A DNA stretch of 5,037 bases from Actinomycetota bacterium (lineage in GTDB: Bacteria; Actinomycetota; Thermoleophilia; Solirubrobacterales; 70-9), in contig JAFDWD010000123.1 of assembly GCA_018268695.1 (NCBI GenBank), positions 1-5,037 on the forward strand, written 5' to 3'. Every line of letters begins with the position of its first letter. Within the stretch, counting starts at the first letter, position 1. The translations under genes were made by a program, and so were the position numbers. Under the pieces are notes generated by a model that saw only the letters and a program-made list of their open reading frames with translations, was not told the DNA's origin and did no database searches. Positions 1-5,022 of the stretch are shown here, one piece after another.

Positions 1-1
1 G

Positions 2-340
2 AACAACCCGTGGGGCATCGCCGTCGACGCCGCCGACCAGGTCTGGGTCGCGAACTTCGGCGGCCGCCGCCTCTCCGAGCTCTGCGGCACCGAGCCGCGT
101 AACTGCCCGCCCGGCAAGCGCCGCGTCGGCGCCGCGATCTCGCCGAAGTCCGGCTACGGCTTCGACGGCCTGGTCCGCAACACCGGCGTCGCGATCGACC
201 CGTCCGGCAACGTCTGGCTCGCCAACAACTGGAAGGACGCGCCGATCCAGACCAACCCCGGCGGCTACCAGATCGTCGCCTACCTCGGGCTGGCCGCGCC
301 CACCAGCTCGCCCCAGATCGGCCCGCCCCAACAGCCGTGA
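2..340 (+). CDS. C-terminal end of an NHL/Vgb-like beta-propeller protein (5' partial)
   Basis: The window opens inside this gene. The frame is open from base 2 and ends at TGA 338-340, giving the last 112 residues. Two propeller-blade motifs are visible: NPWGIAVDAADQVWVANF (visible residues 2-19) and TGVAIDPSGNVWLANNW (61-77). Both follow the G(I/V)A(I/V)D...VW(V/L)AN pattern of NHL, SMP-30 and virginiamycin-B-lyase-like repeats. Between them lie two cysteines (C28, C35) that could form a disulfide, as expected of an exported protein. The end is a Pro-rich tail (APTSSPQIGPPQQP). Such propellers are usually extracytoplasmic and bind ligands or act as scaffolds. The substrate cannot be read from this fragment, and the N-terminus, any signal peptide and the other blades lie outside the window. 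Glu codons here are GAG, unlike the next gene. The family call is fairly secure; the function is not known. Confidence 0.8.
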   Translation, partial: NNPWGIAVDAADQVWVANFGGRRLSELCGTEPRNCPPGKRRVGAAISPKSGYGFDGLVRNTGVAIDPSGNVWLANNWKDAPIQTNPGGYQIVAYLGLAAPTSSPQIGPPQQP

Positions 341-426
341 GGTGCTGATCGGCGTCGCCGACCCGCGGATCGAGCCGCCGCGCTGAACCCGTCGCGGCCG
401 CCGCGCGTACCCCTGGGCGCAATCCC

Positions 427-434
427 AAGGAGGT
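427..434 (+). promoter_or_regulatory. Strong Shine-Dalgarno site for the lipoprotein gene
   Basis: AAGGAGGT is a full 8-base match to the anti-Shine-Dalgarno end of 16S rRNA. It ends 6 bases before the GTG at 441, which fixes that start. It is the only canonical full-length ribosome binding site I see in the window. The rest of the 100-bp gap (341-440) holds small GC-rich inverted repeats, such as cgcgg/ccgcg at 393-405, but no promoter that I can defend. Confidence 0.85.
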
Positions 435-440
435 ACGAAA

Positions 441-986
441 GTGAGAAGCAAGCCAAAAGTTGTGACGTTCGCGCTCGTCCTCGCGGCGGTGGTCGCGGCG
501 CTCGCGATAGCCGGCTGCGGCAGCGGCGGGTCGAGCAGCTCGAGTTCCGAAACGGGTGGCGGCTCCAACGTCGAAGGGACGATCGGGGCGACCGAAATCG
601 AAGGGCTCGGCGCGGTCCTGGTCGATTCCGAAGGCATGACCGTCTACGACTTCACCGTCGACGAAGGCACCAGATCCAACTGCTACGGCGGTTGCGAAGC
701 GGCCTGGCCGCCGGTGACGACGACCGGCAAGCCGACCGCCGGCGAAGGCGCGATGGCAGCCGACCTCGGCACCACCAAGCGCAAGGACGGGACCCTGCAG
801 GTGACCTACAAAGGCCACCCGCTCTACACCTTCACCGGCGACCAGGGCCCCGGCGAAGCCAACGGCAACGAATCCGAAGGCACCTGGTTCGTTCTTGACG
901 AAGCGGGCGCTCCGGTCAAGGGCCAGGCGACCGGCGGCGAAGCCGAATCGGAAGAAGAAGGCTCCCGCGGCGGCTACGGCTACTGA
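441..986 (+). CDS. Secreted-repeat lipoprotein with two COG4315/PF03640-type domains
   Basis: A 181-residue lipoprotein starting at GTG 441 behind an ideal ribosome binding site. It begins with a basic n-region (RSKPK), a hydrophobic core (residues 7-24) and a lipobox I-A-G-C with the lipidated cysteine at C26. A flexible Ser/Gly linker follows (27-43). Repeat 1 (about 57-98) has the hallmark VLVDSEGMTVYDFT, a CxxxC pair (C81, C85) and AAWPP. Repeat 2 (about 108-157) has the matching KGHPLYTFTGD segment but no cysteines. This is the layout of the family annotated as 'secreted repeat of unknown function'. The protein should sit on the outer face of the membrane; its biochemical role is not established. 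The tail (161-181) is Glu-rich and ends in Gly/Tyr. All 17 Glu codons are GAA, against 2 of 19 and 2 of 24 in two genes to the right. AGA (R2, R78) and ATA (I23) also occur. It may be co-oriented with the upstream propeller gene, but the 100-bp gap makes an operon uncertain. Confidence 0.9.
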   Translation: MRSKPKVVTFALVLAAVVAALAIAGCGSGGSSSSSSETGGGSNVEGTIGATEIEGLGAVLVDSEGMTVYDFTVDEGTRSNCYGGCEAAWPPVTTTGKPTAGEGAMAADLGTTKRKDGTLQVTYKGHPLYTFTGDQGPGEANGNESEGTWFVLDEAGAPVKGQATGGEAESEEEGSRGGYGY

Positions 987-1000
987 GCCCGATCGACCGC

Positions 1001-1039
1001 CCCGCGGCCGGCAAAGCCTCGCGCGATGCCGACCGCGGG
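1001..1039. terminator. Hairpin between converging genes, possible bidirectional terminator
   Basis: The arms 1001-1013 and 1027-1039 form a 13-bp stem with one mismatch (position 8 of the arm) around a 13-base loop. In minus-strand RNA the mismatch becomes a G-U pair. The hairpin lies in the 64-bp gap between the lipoprotein stop (986) and the stop of the converging AbiEi/DUF559 gene (1051), where a shared terminator is expected. Neither side has a T-run, so this would be a tractless hairpin of the kind proposed for high-GC actinobacteria. The structure is visible; terminator activity is inferred. Confidence 0.5.
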
Positions 1040-1050
1040 CTCGGCGTCGC

Positions 1051-1965
1051 CTAGCCCAGCCGCCCCCGCACCTGCCGCAGCACCCCAGTGACCTCGTCGG
1101 CCGCATGGGCGATCTGCCAGTGGGTGAACCGCAGCACGGTGTACCCCGCGGCGACGTGCTTCTGGTCGCGCCTGACCATCCGCGCCTGTTGAGACGCGGT
1201 GCGGTGGTAGCGCAGCCCGTCGGTCTCCACGATCAGGCCGTGGTCGGGGAAGAAGAAGTCGGTCTCGTGACCCAGCACCCAGTGTTTGGTCAGCGGCCGC
1301 GGGAAGCCGGCCCCGACCGCGAGCGGCCGGAAGAGAATCTCGAGGTCGGAGTCCGAGAGCCGGAAGGTGTGGCGGTCGAGCATCGTCCGCAGGGTCCCGA
1401 CGCCCGGCATGCCGCGGTAGACCTCGAGCGCCAGCGCCCCTCGCAGCGTCTCGGGGTCGACCAGGTCGTGCTTGTCGGCCTCGTTGACGGCCCGCTCGAG
1501 GCGCAGCGGCAGAAGTTCGGTGGCGAGGTCGATCAGCGTCTGCACCGGGTCGGTGACCGGGATCCCGAGGCGGATCACGAAGGAACCGGCACCGAGGGAG
1601 GGACGGGAGCGGACCTTGAGTCCGGCCCGGTGGATCTCCGCGCGGCGACGCACGGTCACATCGATCCGCCCCGCCTCCTCGTAACCGATCCCCCAGAGCT
1701 CCGCCGCACTTCGGTGGCTGAGCGCGGCCTCCTCCCCGCACACCAAGACGGCCGCCATCCAGCGACCATGCGGCGTCAGTTCGCGTCGGCCGACGACGTA
1801 GACGCCGCGTGAGATCAGATGTAGGCGTCCGCTCTTGACACGATGCTAGATGCTCCGCCGGCTGAACCCGAGTCCTTCCAGGTCCGCACGCGTGATTACG
1901 CCGTGCTGCTCACGGACCAACTGCCACGTCGCTCGATCCCGCGCTGTCGACTTTGACCACACCAT
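1051..1965 (-). pseudogene. AbiEi-antitoxin-like / DUF559 (PD-(D/E)XK nuclease-like) gene interrupted by an in-frame TAG
   Basis: From ATG 1965 the minus-strand frame encodes 39 residues of winged-helix AbiEi type (LVREQHGVITRADLEGLGFS) and then meets TAG at 1848-1846. The same frame continues without a shift into HRVKSGRLHLISRGVYVVG, exactly the next stretch of this family, and runs to TAG at 1053-1051. Without the amber codon the protein would be 304 residues. The C-terminal DUF559/Vsr-like part keeps its likely catalytic residues: ETDFFFPD and IVETDG, i.e. D167, E178 and D180 when counted from ATG 1758. A single C-to-T change (CAG to TAG) would explain the break. ATG 1758 could start a 235-residue product lacking the winged helix, but it has no visible Shine-Dalgarno sequence, and the conserved GRW just before it belongs to the longer frame. 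No AbiEii-type toxin gene lies next to it. In actinobacteria this family is mostly solitary and its job is unknown. Pseudogene status assumes no readthrough or sequencing error. Confidence 0.8.
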
Positions 1966-1987
1966 GGTGTGGTGTAAGTCGACAGCG
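1942..1987. repeat. 46-bp near-perfect palindrome at the start of the AbiEi/DUF559 gene
   Basis: The half-sites 1942-1964 and 1965-1987 are complementary at 21 of 23 positions, with no spacer. The mismatches are at 1955/1974 and 1954/1975. Each arm carries GTCGAC, and the centre is CCATGG. The centre contains the minus-strand ATG (1965-1963) that begins the interrupted gene. Possible roles are an operator, a cruciform-forming element or a copy of a dispersed palindromic repeat. The symmetry is directly visible; the role is not. Confidence 0.85.
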
Positions 1988-1997
1988 GCGGATTCTC

Positions 1998-2018
1998 TCC
2001 CCCCTCGCCGCGGGGGGA
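1998..2018 (-). terminator. Possible terminator hairpin downstream of the methyltransferase gene
   Basis: TCCCCCC (1998-2004) pairs with GGGGGGA (2012-2018) in a 7-bp stem around a 7-base loop. It lies 30 bases beyond the methyltransferase stop at 2048 and ahead of the AbiEi/DUF559 gene in the same direction. There is no T-run on the minus-strand 3' side, so termination is an inference from position and stem strength. Confidence 0.45.
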
Positions 2019-2047
2019 ACGCGGGTTATGCGGACTTCGCCGCGGGC

Positions 2048-2857
2048 TCAGCGGCTGACTTTCACCAACAGGAAGGTCGCGGCGATCTCCGTGGCTCCAT
2101 CCTGGCCGCGGTTCTGGTCGGCGAAGAGGGCGTCGAGCTCGGCTTGCAGGAGGCCCTCCCGGCCATCGGCCGCGGCGGCGGCGAAGGCGTTCATGGTCGG
2201 GCCGTAGTAATCGCGGAAGAGGCCGACCAGCTCCTCCGGCGCGCCCGCGTACTCGAAGACCCAGGTGGCGCGTTCGAAATCGATCGCGTCGGCCGGGATG
2301 TCGGCCTCGCCGAAGCGGGCGCGGACCTGATCCTCCTCGCCCCAGGTCATCGGGCTGACGAATCCCGGCGGGGGCGGTGGCGAATAGGCGGAGGCGATCT
2401 TGAGGATCTGGGCGACGAGGGTGGGATCGCCGGGGATCCAGTTCGCCATCACGATGCGCCCGCCCGGCCGCGTCACCCGCACCATCTCCTTGGCGACGTC
2501 GTCGGGGCGCGGCGCGAACATCGCGCCGAAGACGCTCAGCGTGAGGTCGAAGCTCTCGTCGGCGAGGTCGACCAGGTCGGAGGCGTCGCCCTGCTGGAAG
2601 CGGAGGTTTCCGAGGCCCGCGGCATCGGCGCGCGCCTGGCCGGCGGCGACGAGGTTGGCGGCGATGTCGACGCCGAGGACGTTGGCGCCGCGTTCGGCGG
2701 CGGGCAGCGCGGTCGTCCCCTCGCCGCAGGCGAGGTCCAACACGTCATCGCCCGCTTCGACGTCGAGGGCGCCCACCAGCGTCTCGCCGCTGCCGCGCAT
2801 CGTCGCGGCGATCCGTCCGAAGTCACCCTTCTCCCAGAGTTCCCGGTTGGCGTTCAA
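2048..2857 (-). CDS. Class I SAM-dependent methyltransferase (Methyltransf_11/25 type)
   Basis: A soluble Rossmann-fold methyltransferase that would move a methyl group from S-adenosylmethionine to an unidentified acceptor. With residues counted from the alternative ATG at 2905, motif I is VLDLACGEGTT (55-65), the acidic residue closing strand 2 is D80 (VLGVDIA), a GDASD segment follows at 107-111, and VTRPGGRIVMANW (144-156) is the post-motif III region. The conserved RELWEKGDF near the N-terminus and SPMTWG and YYGPTMNAF further on are typical of one UbiE-like subfamily annotated only as methyltransferase. I prefer the TTG start at 2857, giving 269 residues: AAAGGA lies 5 bases upstream, and a TAGGAT -10-like box at 2891-2886 would start the transcript downstream of ATG 2905. 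The extra 16 codons from 2905 include several rare for this DNA (GTT, AGG, GAA, TCT). It is divergent from the hydrolase gene. The acceptor cannot be deduced. Confidence 0.88.
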   Translation of the reverse strand: MNANRELWEKGDFGRIAATMRGSGETLVGALDVEAGDDVLDLACGEGTTALPAAERGANVLGVDIAANLVAAGQARADAAGLGNLRFQQGDASDLVDLADESFDLTLSVFGAMFAPRPDDVAKEMVRVTRPGGRIVMANWIPGDPTLVAQILKIASAYSPPPPPGFVSPMTWGEEDQVRARFGEADIPADAIDFERATWVFEYAGAPEELVGLFRDYYGPTMNAFAAAAADGREGLLQAELDALFADQNRGQDGATEIAATFLLVKVSR

Positions 2858-2967
2858 GAGGTTCCTTTCGATGGAAGAGGTTTCGATCCTAACCCGCGCG
2901 CCCATGCTCGACGCGCACTTCGCGGCGGTGGGACGCCCGGAGACTCCGTCTCACTAATGTGGGCCGC
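2858..2967. promoter_or_regulatory. Divergent control region between methyltransferase and hydrolase genes
   Basis: On the minus strand a TAGGAT box (2891-2886) and AAAGGA (2868-2863) fit promoter and ribosome-binding functions for the TTG at 2857. On the plus strand, ACTAAT (2953-2958) resembles a -10 box 9 bases before GTG 2968, compatible with a nearly leaderless hydrolase transcript. I see no convincing -35 element for either. Two overlapping short inverted repeats, cggag/ctccg (2938-2948) and gagac/gtctc (2940-2952), lie just before the plus-strand box and might be an operator. All of this is pattern-based. Confidence 0.4.
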
Positions 2968-3714
2968 GTGGACAGCGCAACGATCGACGTCAAAACCGCC
3001 GACGGAGTCGCCGATTCCTATCTGGCCCGGCCCGACGACGGGCGCCCGCATCCGGGGGTGCTCTTCCTGGTCGATGCGTTCGGGCTGCGGCCGCAGATCG
3101 AGGCGATGGTCGATCGGATCGCCGCGGCGGGCTACGTCGTCCTCGCGCCCAACGTCTTCTACCGGGTGGGGCGGGCGCCGGTGGTCTCGCTCGACGGGCT
3201 CGGTGACCCCGAGCGCCGCGGAGAGGTCTTCGGCCGGGTGATGCCGCTGATCCGCGAATTGACGACGGAGCGGATCGTCGCCGACGCGGCCGCCTACCTC
3301 GGCAAGCTGCAGGACGAGGCCGACGGCGGCGACGTCGCGGTCACCGGCTACTGCATGGGCGGGCGGCTCGGCTGGCGGATCGCCGCCGCCTACGCGGACC
3401 GCGTCGCCGCCCTCGGCTGCTTCCACCCCGGCGGTCTGGCGACCGAGGACGACGAGAGCCCGCACCTGAGTGCCGCGGAGCTGGAGGCCGAGCTCTACCT
3501 CGGCTTCGCCGACCACGACCGGAGCGCGACGCCGGAGCAGATCGCGACCGTCGAAGGCGCCCTGCGCGCGGCGGGCAAGGAGTTCCGCTCGGAGGTCTAC
3601 GCCGACGCCGAGCACGGCTACACGATGGCGGACACCCCCGCCTACGACGAGGCCGCGGCCGAGCGCGCCTACACGGAGCTGTCGGCGCTGCTCTCCCGCA
3701 CCGTCGCCGCCTGA
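2968..3714 (+). CDS. Dienelactone hydrolase-family alpha/beta hydrolase
   Basis: A cytosolic alpha/beta hydrolase of the DLH family (PF01738). The founding member opens dienelactone to maleylacetate in chloroaromatic breakdown, but most members have other, often unknown, ester or lactone substrates. With residues counted from GTG 2959, the nucleophile elbow is GYCMGG with C132, which takes the place of the usual Ser. The acid is in GFADHD (D185 or D187) and the histidine is H219 in AEHGYTM. FLVDAFGLRP (36-45) and GYVVLAPNVFYR (58-69) are further family signatures. The length of about 250 residues is normal. Two GTG starts are possible, 2959 and 2968. I prefer 2968 because the protein then begins MDSATIDVKTADG, like other members, and a -10-like ACTAAT ends 9 bases before it; neither start has a Shine-Dalgarno sequence. 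The 3' end overlaps the converging oxidoreductase gene by 46 bp. No aromatic-degradation genes are nearby, so the substrate remains open. Confidence 0.92.
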   Translation: MDSATIDVKTADGVADSYLARPDDGRPHPGVLFLVDAFGLRPQIEAMVDRIAAAGYVVLAPNVFYRVGRAPVVSLDGLGDPERRGEVFGRVMPLIRELTTERIVADAAAYLGKLQDEADGGDVAVTGYCMGGRLGWRIAAAYADRVAALGCFHPGGLATEDDESPHLSAAELEAELYLGFADHDRSATPEQIATVEGALRAAGKEFRSEVYADAEHGYTMADTPAYDEAAAERAYTELSALLSRTVAA

Positions 3715-4319
3715 GCGAGCGCGCGGCCGAGCAGCTCGGCCGACTGGGCGCCGGCGACCGCGAGCCGGCGGTCGAGGACGAAGAAGGGGACACCGCTGAC
3801 GCCGATCGCCGCCGCCTCCTCGAGGTCGGCGAAGACGGCGGCGGAGTCCTCGGCTTCCTCGGCGGGCGTGCTCGCCGGGACGCCGACCTCCTCGGCCAGG
3901 CGGGCGAGCACGGCCGGGTCGTCGATCCGCAGCGCTTCGACCTGCTGGGCGCGGAAGAGGCGCTCGACCATCTCCGCCCCGCGGCCGTGCCGGGCCGCCG
4001 CCTTGGCGAGCCGGTGCGCCTCGAAGCTGTTGACGTGGTAGGCGCGGTCGAGCGCGTAGTCGAGGCCCTCCTCGGCGGCGAGCGCCGTCGGCCGCGCCTG
4101 CATCTCGACGATCTGCTCGGGCGGGTAGCGCTCGGCGAGGGCGACGGTGCTCAGCTCCCCCGCCCCCGGCTCGCCGAAGCGCGGCGCGTCGGGCTGCAGC
4201 TGAAAGGCGCGCCAGGTCACCTCGGCGGGCCCGTCGAAGTCCGCGAGCGCGGCCTCGAGCCGGCGTTTGCCCAGGTAGCACCAGGGACACACGACGTCGG
4301 AAAAGACTTCAATCTGCAT
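3669..4319 (-). CDS. FrnE-like DsbA-family thiol-disulfide oxidoreductase
   Basis: A 216-residue thioredoxin-fold protein of the DSBA family (PF01323), FrnE/HCCA-isomerase-like branch (COG2761). The active site CPWC is at C11-C14, directly after the first strand (MQIEVFSDVVCPWCYLGKRR). The conserved cis-proline loop is GVSGVPFFVLD with P178, and the inserted helical domain spans about 60-160. There is no signal peptide, so it should act in the cytoplasm as a disulfide or glutathione-type oxidoreductase or isomerase, not as periplasmic DsbA. FrnE relatives have been linked to oxidative-stress resistance and, in Streptomyces, to polyketide biosynthesis; neither is shown here. The start codon is 2 bp from the start of the divergent PP-loop gene, with only a weak AGAAG about 8 bases upstream as a possible ribosome binding site. 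The last 15 residues or so (Ser/Ala-rich tail) are antisense to the end of the hydrolase gene. Confidence 0.92.
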   Translation of the reverse strand: MQIEVFSDVVCPWCYLGKRRLEAALADFDGPAEVTWRAFQLQPDAPRFGEPGAGELSTVALAERYPPEQIVEMQARPTALAAEEGLDYALDRAYHVNSFEAHRLAKAAARHGRGAEMVERLFRAQQVEALRIDDPAVLARLAEEVGVPASTPAEEAEDSAAVFADLEEAAAIGVSGVPFFVLDRRLAVAGAQSAELLGRALAQAATVRESSADSSV

Positions 4320-4324
4320 GGATG
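4317..4324. other. Head-to-head start codons separated by 2 bp
   Basis: CATGGATG holds the minus-strand ATG of the oxidoreductase (4319-4317) and the plus-strand ATG of the PP-loop gene (4322-4324). There is no room for an intergenic promoter, so each gene's upstream signals must overlap the other's coding sequence, or one start is wrong. No in-frame ATG, GTG or TTG lies between 4322 and the SGGKDS motif, and CPWC begins only 11 residues into the oxidoreductase, so neither start can move far downstream. The flanking 4300-4335 stretch is noticeably richer in A and T than its surroundings, which suits overlapping promoters. Confidence 0.75.
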
Positions 4325-5014
4325 ACTTCTAGCGAATCGGGTCCGTCGGCCCGCGCCGTCCCGGCCTACTGCTCCTGGAGCGGCGGCAAGGATTCGGCGC
4401 TGGCGCTCCACCATGCGCTGGCCGAGGGCGCCGAGCCCGGGCTGCTGGTGACGATGCTGACCGAGGGCGGCGAGCGCTCCCGGTCCCACGGGCTGCGCCG
4501 GGAGCTGCTCGAGGCGCAGGCGGCGGCGATCGGCGTCCCGATCGCCTTCGCCGCGACCACCTGGGACGGCTACGAGGAGGCGCTGCGGGCCGAGCTCGCC
4601 GCGGCCGCGCGGCAGGGCCTCGGCACCGGGATCTTCGGTGACATCGACACCGAGGCCCACCGCGAATGGGTCGAGGCGGTCGCCGCCTCGGTCGGGACGG
4701 AGGCCTGGCTGCCCCTCTGGCAACGCTCGCGGGAGGGGCTGATGCGGGAGCTGCTCGACCTCGGCTTCCGCACCGTCGTCGTCGCGGTCCGGGACGGGCT
4801 GCTGCCGCCGTCGCTGCTCGGGGAGGTGGTCGACGAGGAGATGCTCGGGGAGTTCGCCGCCGCGGGTGTCGACCTGGCCGGCGAGAACGGCGAGTTCCAC
4901 ACCTTCGTCGTCGACGGCCCGATCTTCTCCGACCCGGTCGAGGTCGGAGCCGGCGAGCGGAGCCTGCGCGACGGGGTCTGGTTCGTCGACCTCGCGGCGA
5001 CGACGCACCGATAG
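4322..5014 (+). CDS. PP-loop ATPase, diphthine-ammonia-ligase-like (COG2102, Diphthami_syn_2)
   Basis: A 230-residue adenine-nucleotide alpha-hydrolase-fold protein. The ATP-pyrophosphatase P-loop is SGGKDS (20-25) after a short N-terminal extension of about 15 residues. Downstream are FGDID (105-109), the helical middle part, and the strongly conserved GENGEFHTFVVDGPIF (187-202) that marks the Diphthami_syn_2 family (PF01902). In archaea and eukaryotes this enzyme uses ATP and ammonium to amidate diphthine on elongation factor 2. Bacteria do not make diphthamide, so bacterial members are presumed to adenylate and amidate another carboxylate, still unknown. The length matches the single-domain archaeal and bacterial form, without the RidA-like domains of the eukaryotic protein. 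Glu is GAG in 22 of 24 cases. No good Shine-Dalgarno sequence precedes ATG 4322. It may be followed by another plus-strand gene at 5023. The family call is secure and the substrate unknown. Confidence 0.9.
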   Translation: MTSSESGPSARAVPAYCSWSGGKDSALALHHALAEGAEPGLLVTMLTEGGERSRSHGLRRELLEAQAAAIGVPIAFAATTWDGYEEALRAELAAAARQGLGTGIFGDIDTEAHREWVEAVAASVGTEAWLPLWQRSREGLMRELLDLGFRTVVVAVRDGLLPPSLLGEVVDEEMLGEFAAAGVDLAGENGEFHTFVVDGPIFSDPVEVGAGERSLRDGVWFVDLAATTHR

Positions 5015-5022
5015 GGCACCGG

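Noticed and set aside
342..386. Tiny GTG frame of 14 codons directly after the propeller gene stop
   Set aside because: No ribosome binding site, no similarity to anything I know, and a length expected by chance.
412..430. Hairpin cctggg/cccaagg that would pair with the first half of the lipoprotein ribosome binding site
   Set aside because: Only six pairs with a bulged A; too weak to claim a translational switch from sequence alone.
895..1812. Long open plus-strand frame of about 305 codons opposite the AbiEi/DUF559 gene
   Set aside because: Arg/Pro-rich low-complexity translation with no recognisable domain; an antisense shadow of the minus-strand gene caused by high GC.
1051..2047. A complete type IV toxin-antitoxin module
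   Set aside because: No AbiEii nucleotidyltransferase-type toxin gene on either side; the neighbours are a lipoprotein and a methyltransferase, and the antitoxin-like gene is interrupted.
1850..3241. Long open plus-strand frame of about 463 codons
   Set aside because: It runs antisense to the methyltransferase and then out of frame through the start of the hydrolase; no motif, while both real genes have clear ones.
2854..4290. Long open minus-strand frame of about 478 codons
   Set aside because: Arg/Gly/Ala-rich translation, partly antisense to the hydrolase and partly out of frame with the CPWC oxidoreductase; no domain.
4305..4329. Direct repeat of gacttc flanking the head-to-head start codons (4305-4310 and 4324-4329)
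   Set aside because: Six bases twice within 25 bp is not significant by itself.
4217..5008. Open minus-strand frame of about 263 codons opposite the PP-loop gene
   Set aside because: Antisense shadow without family features; the plus strand carries SGGKDS and GENGEFHT motifs.
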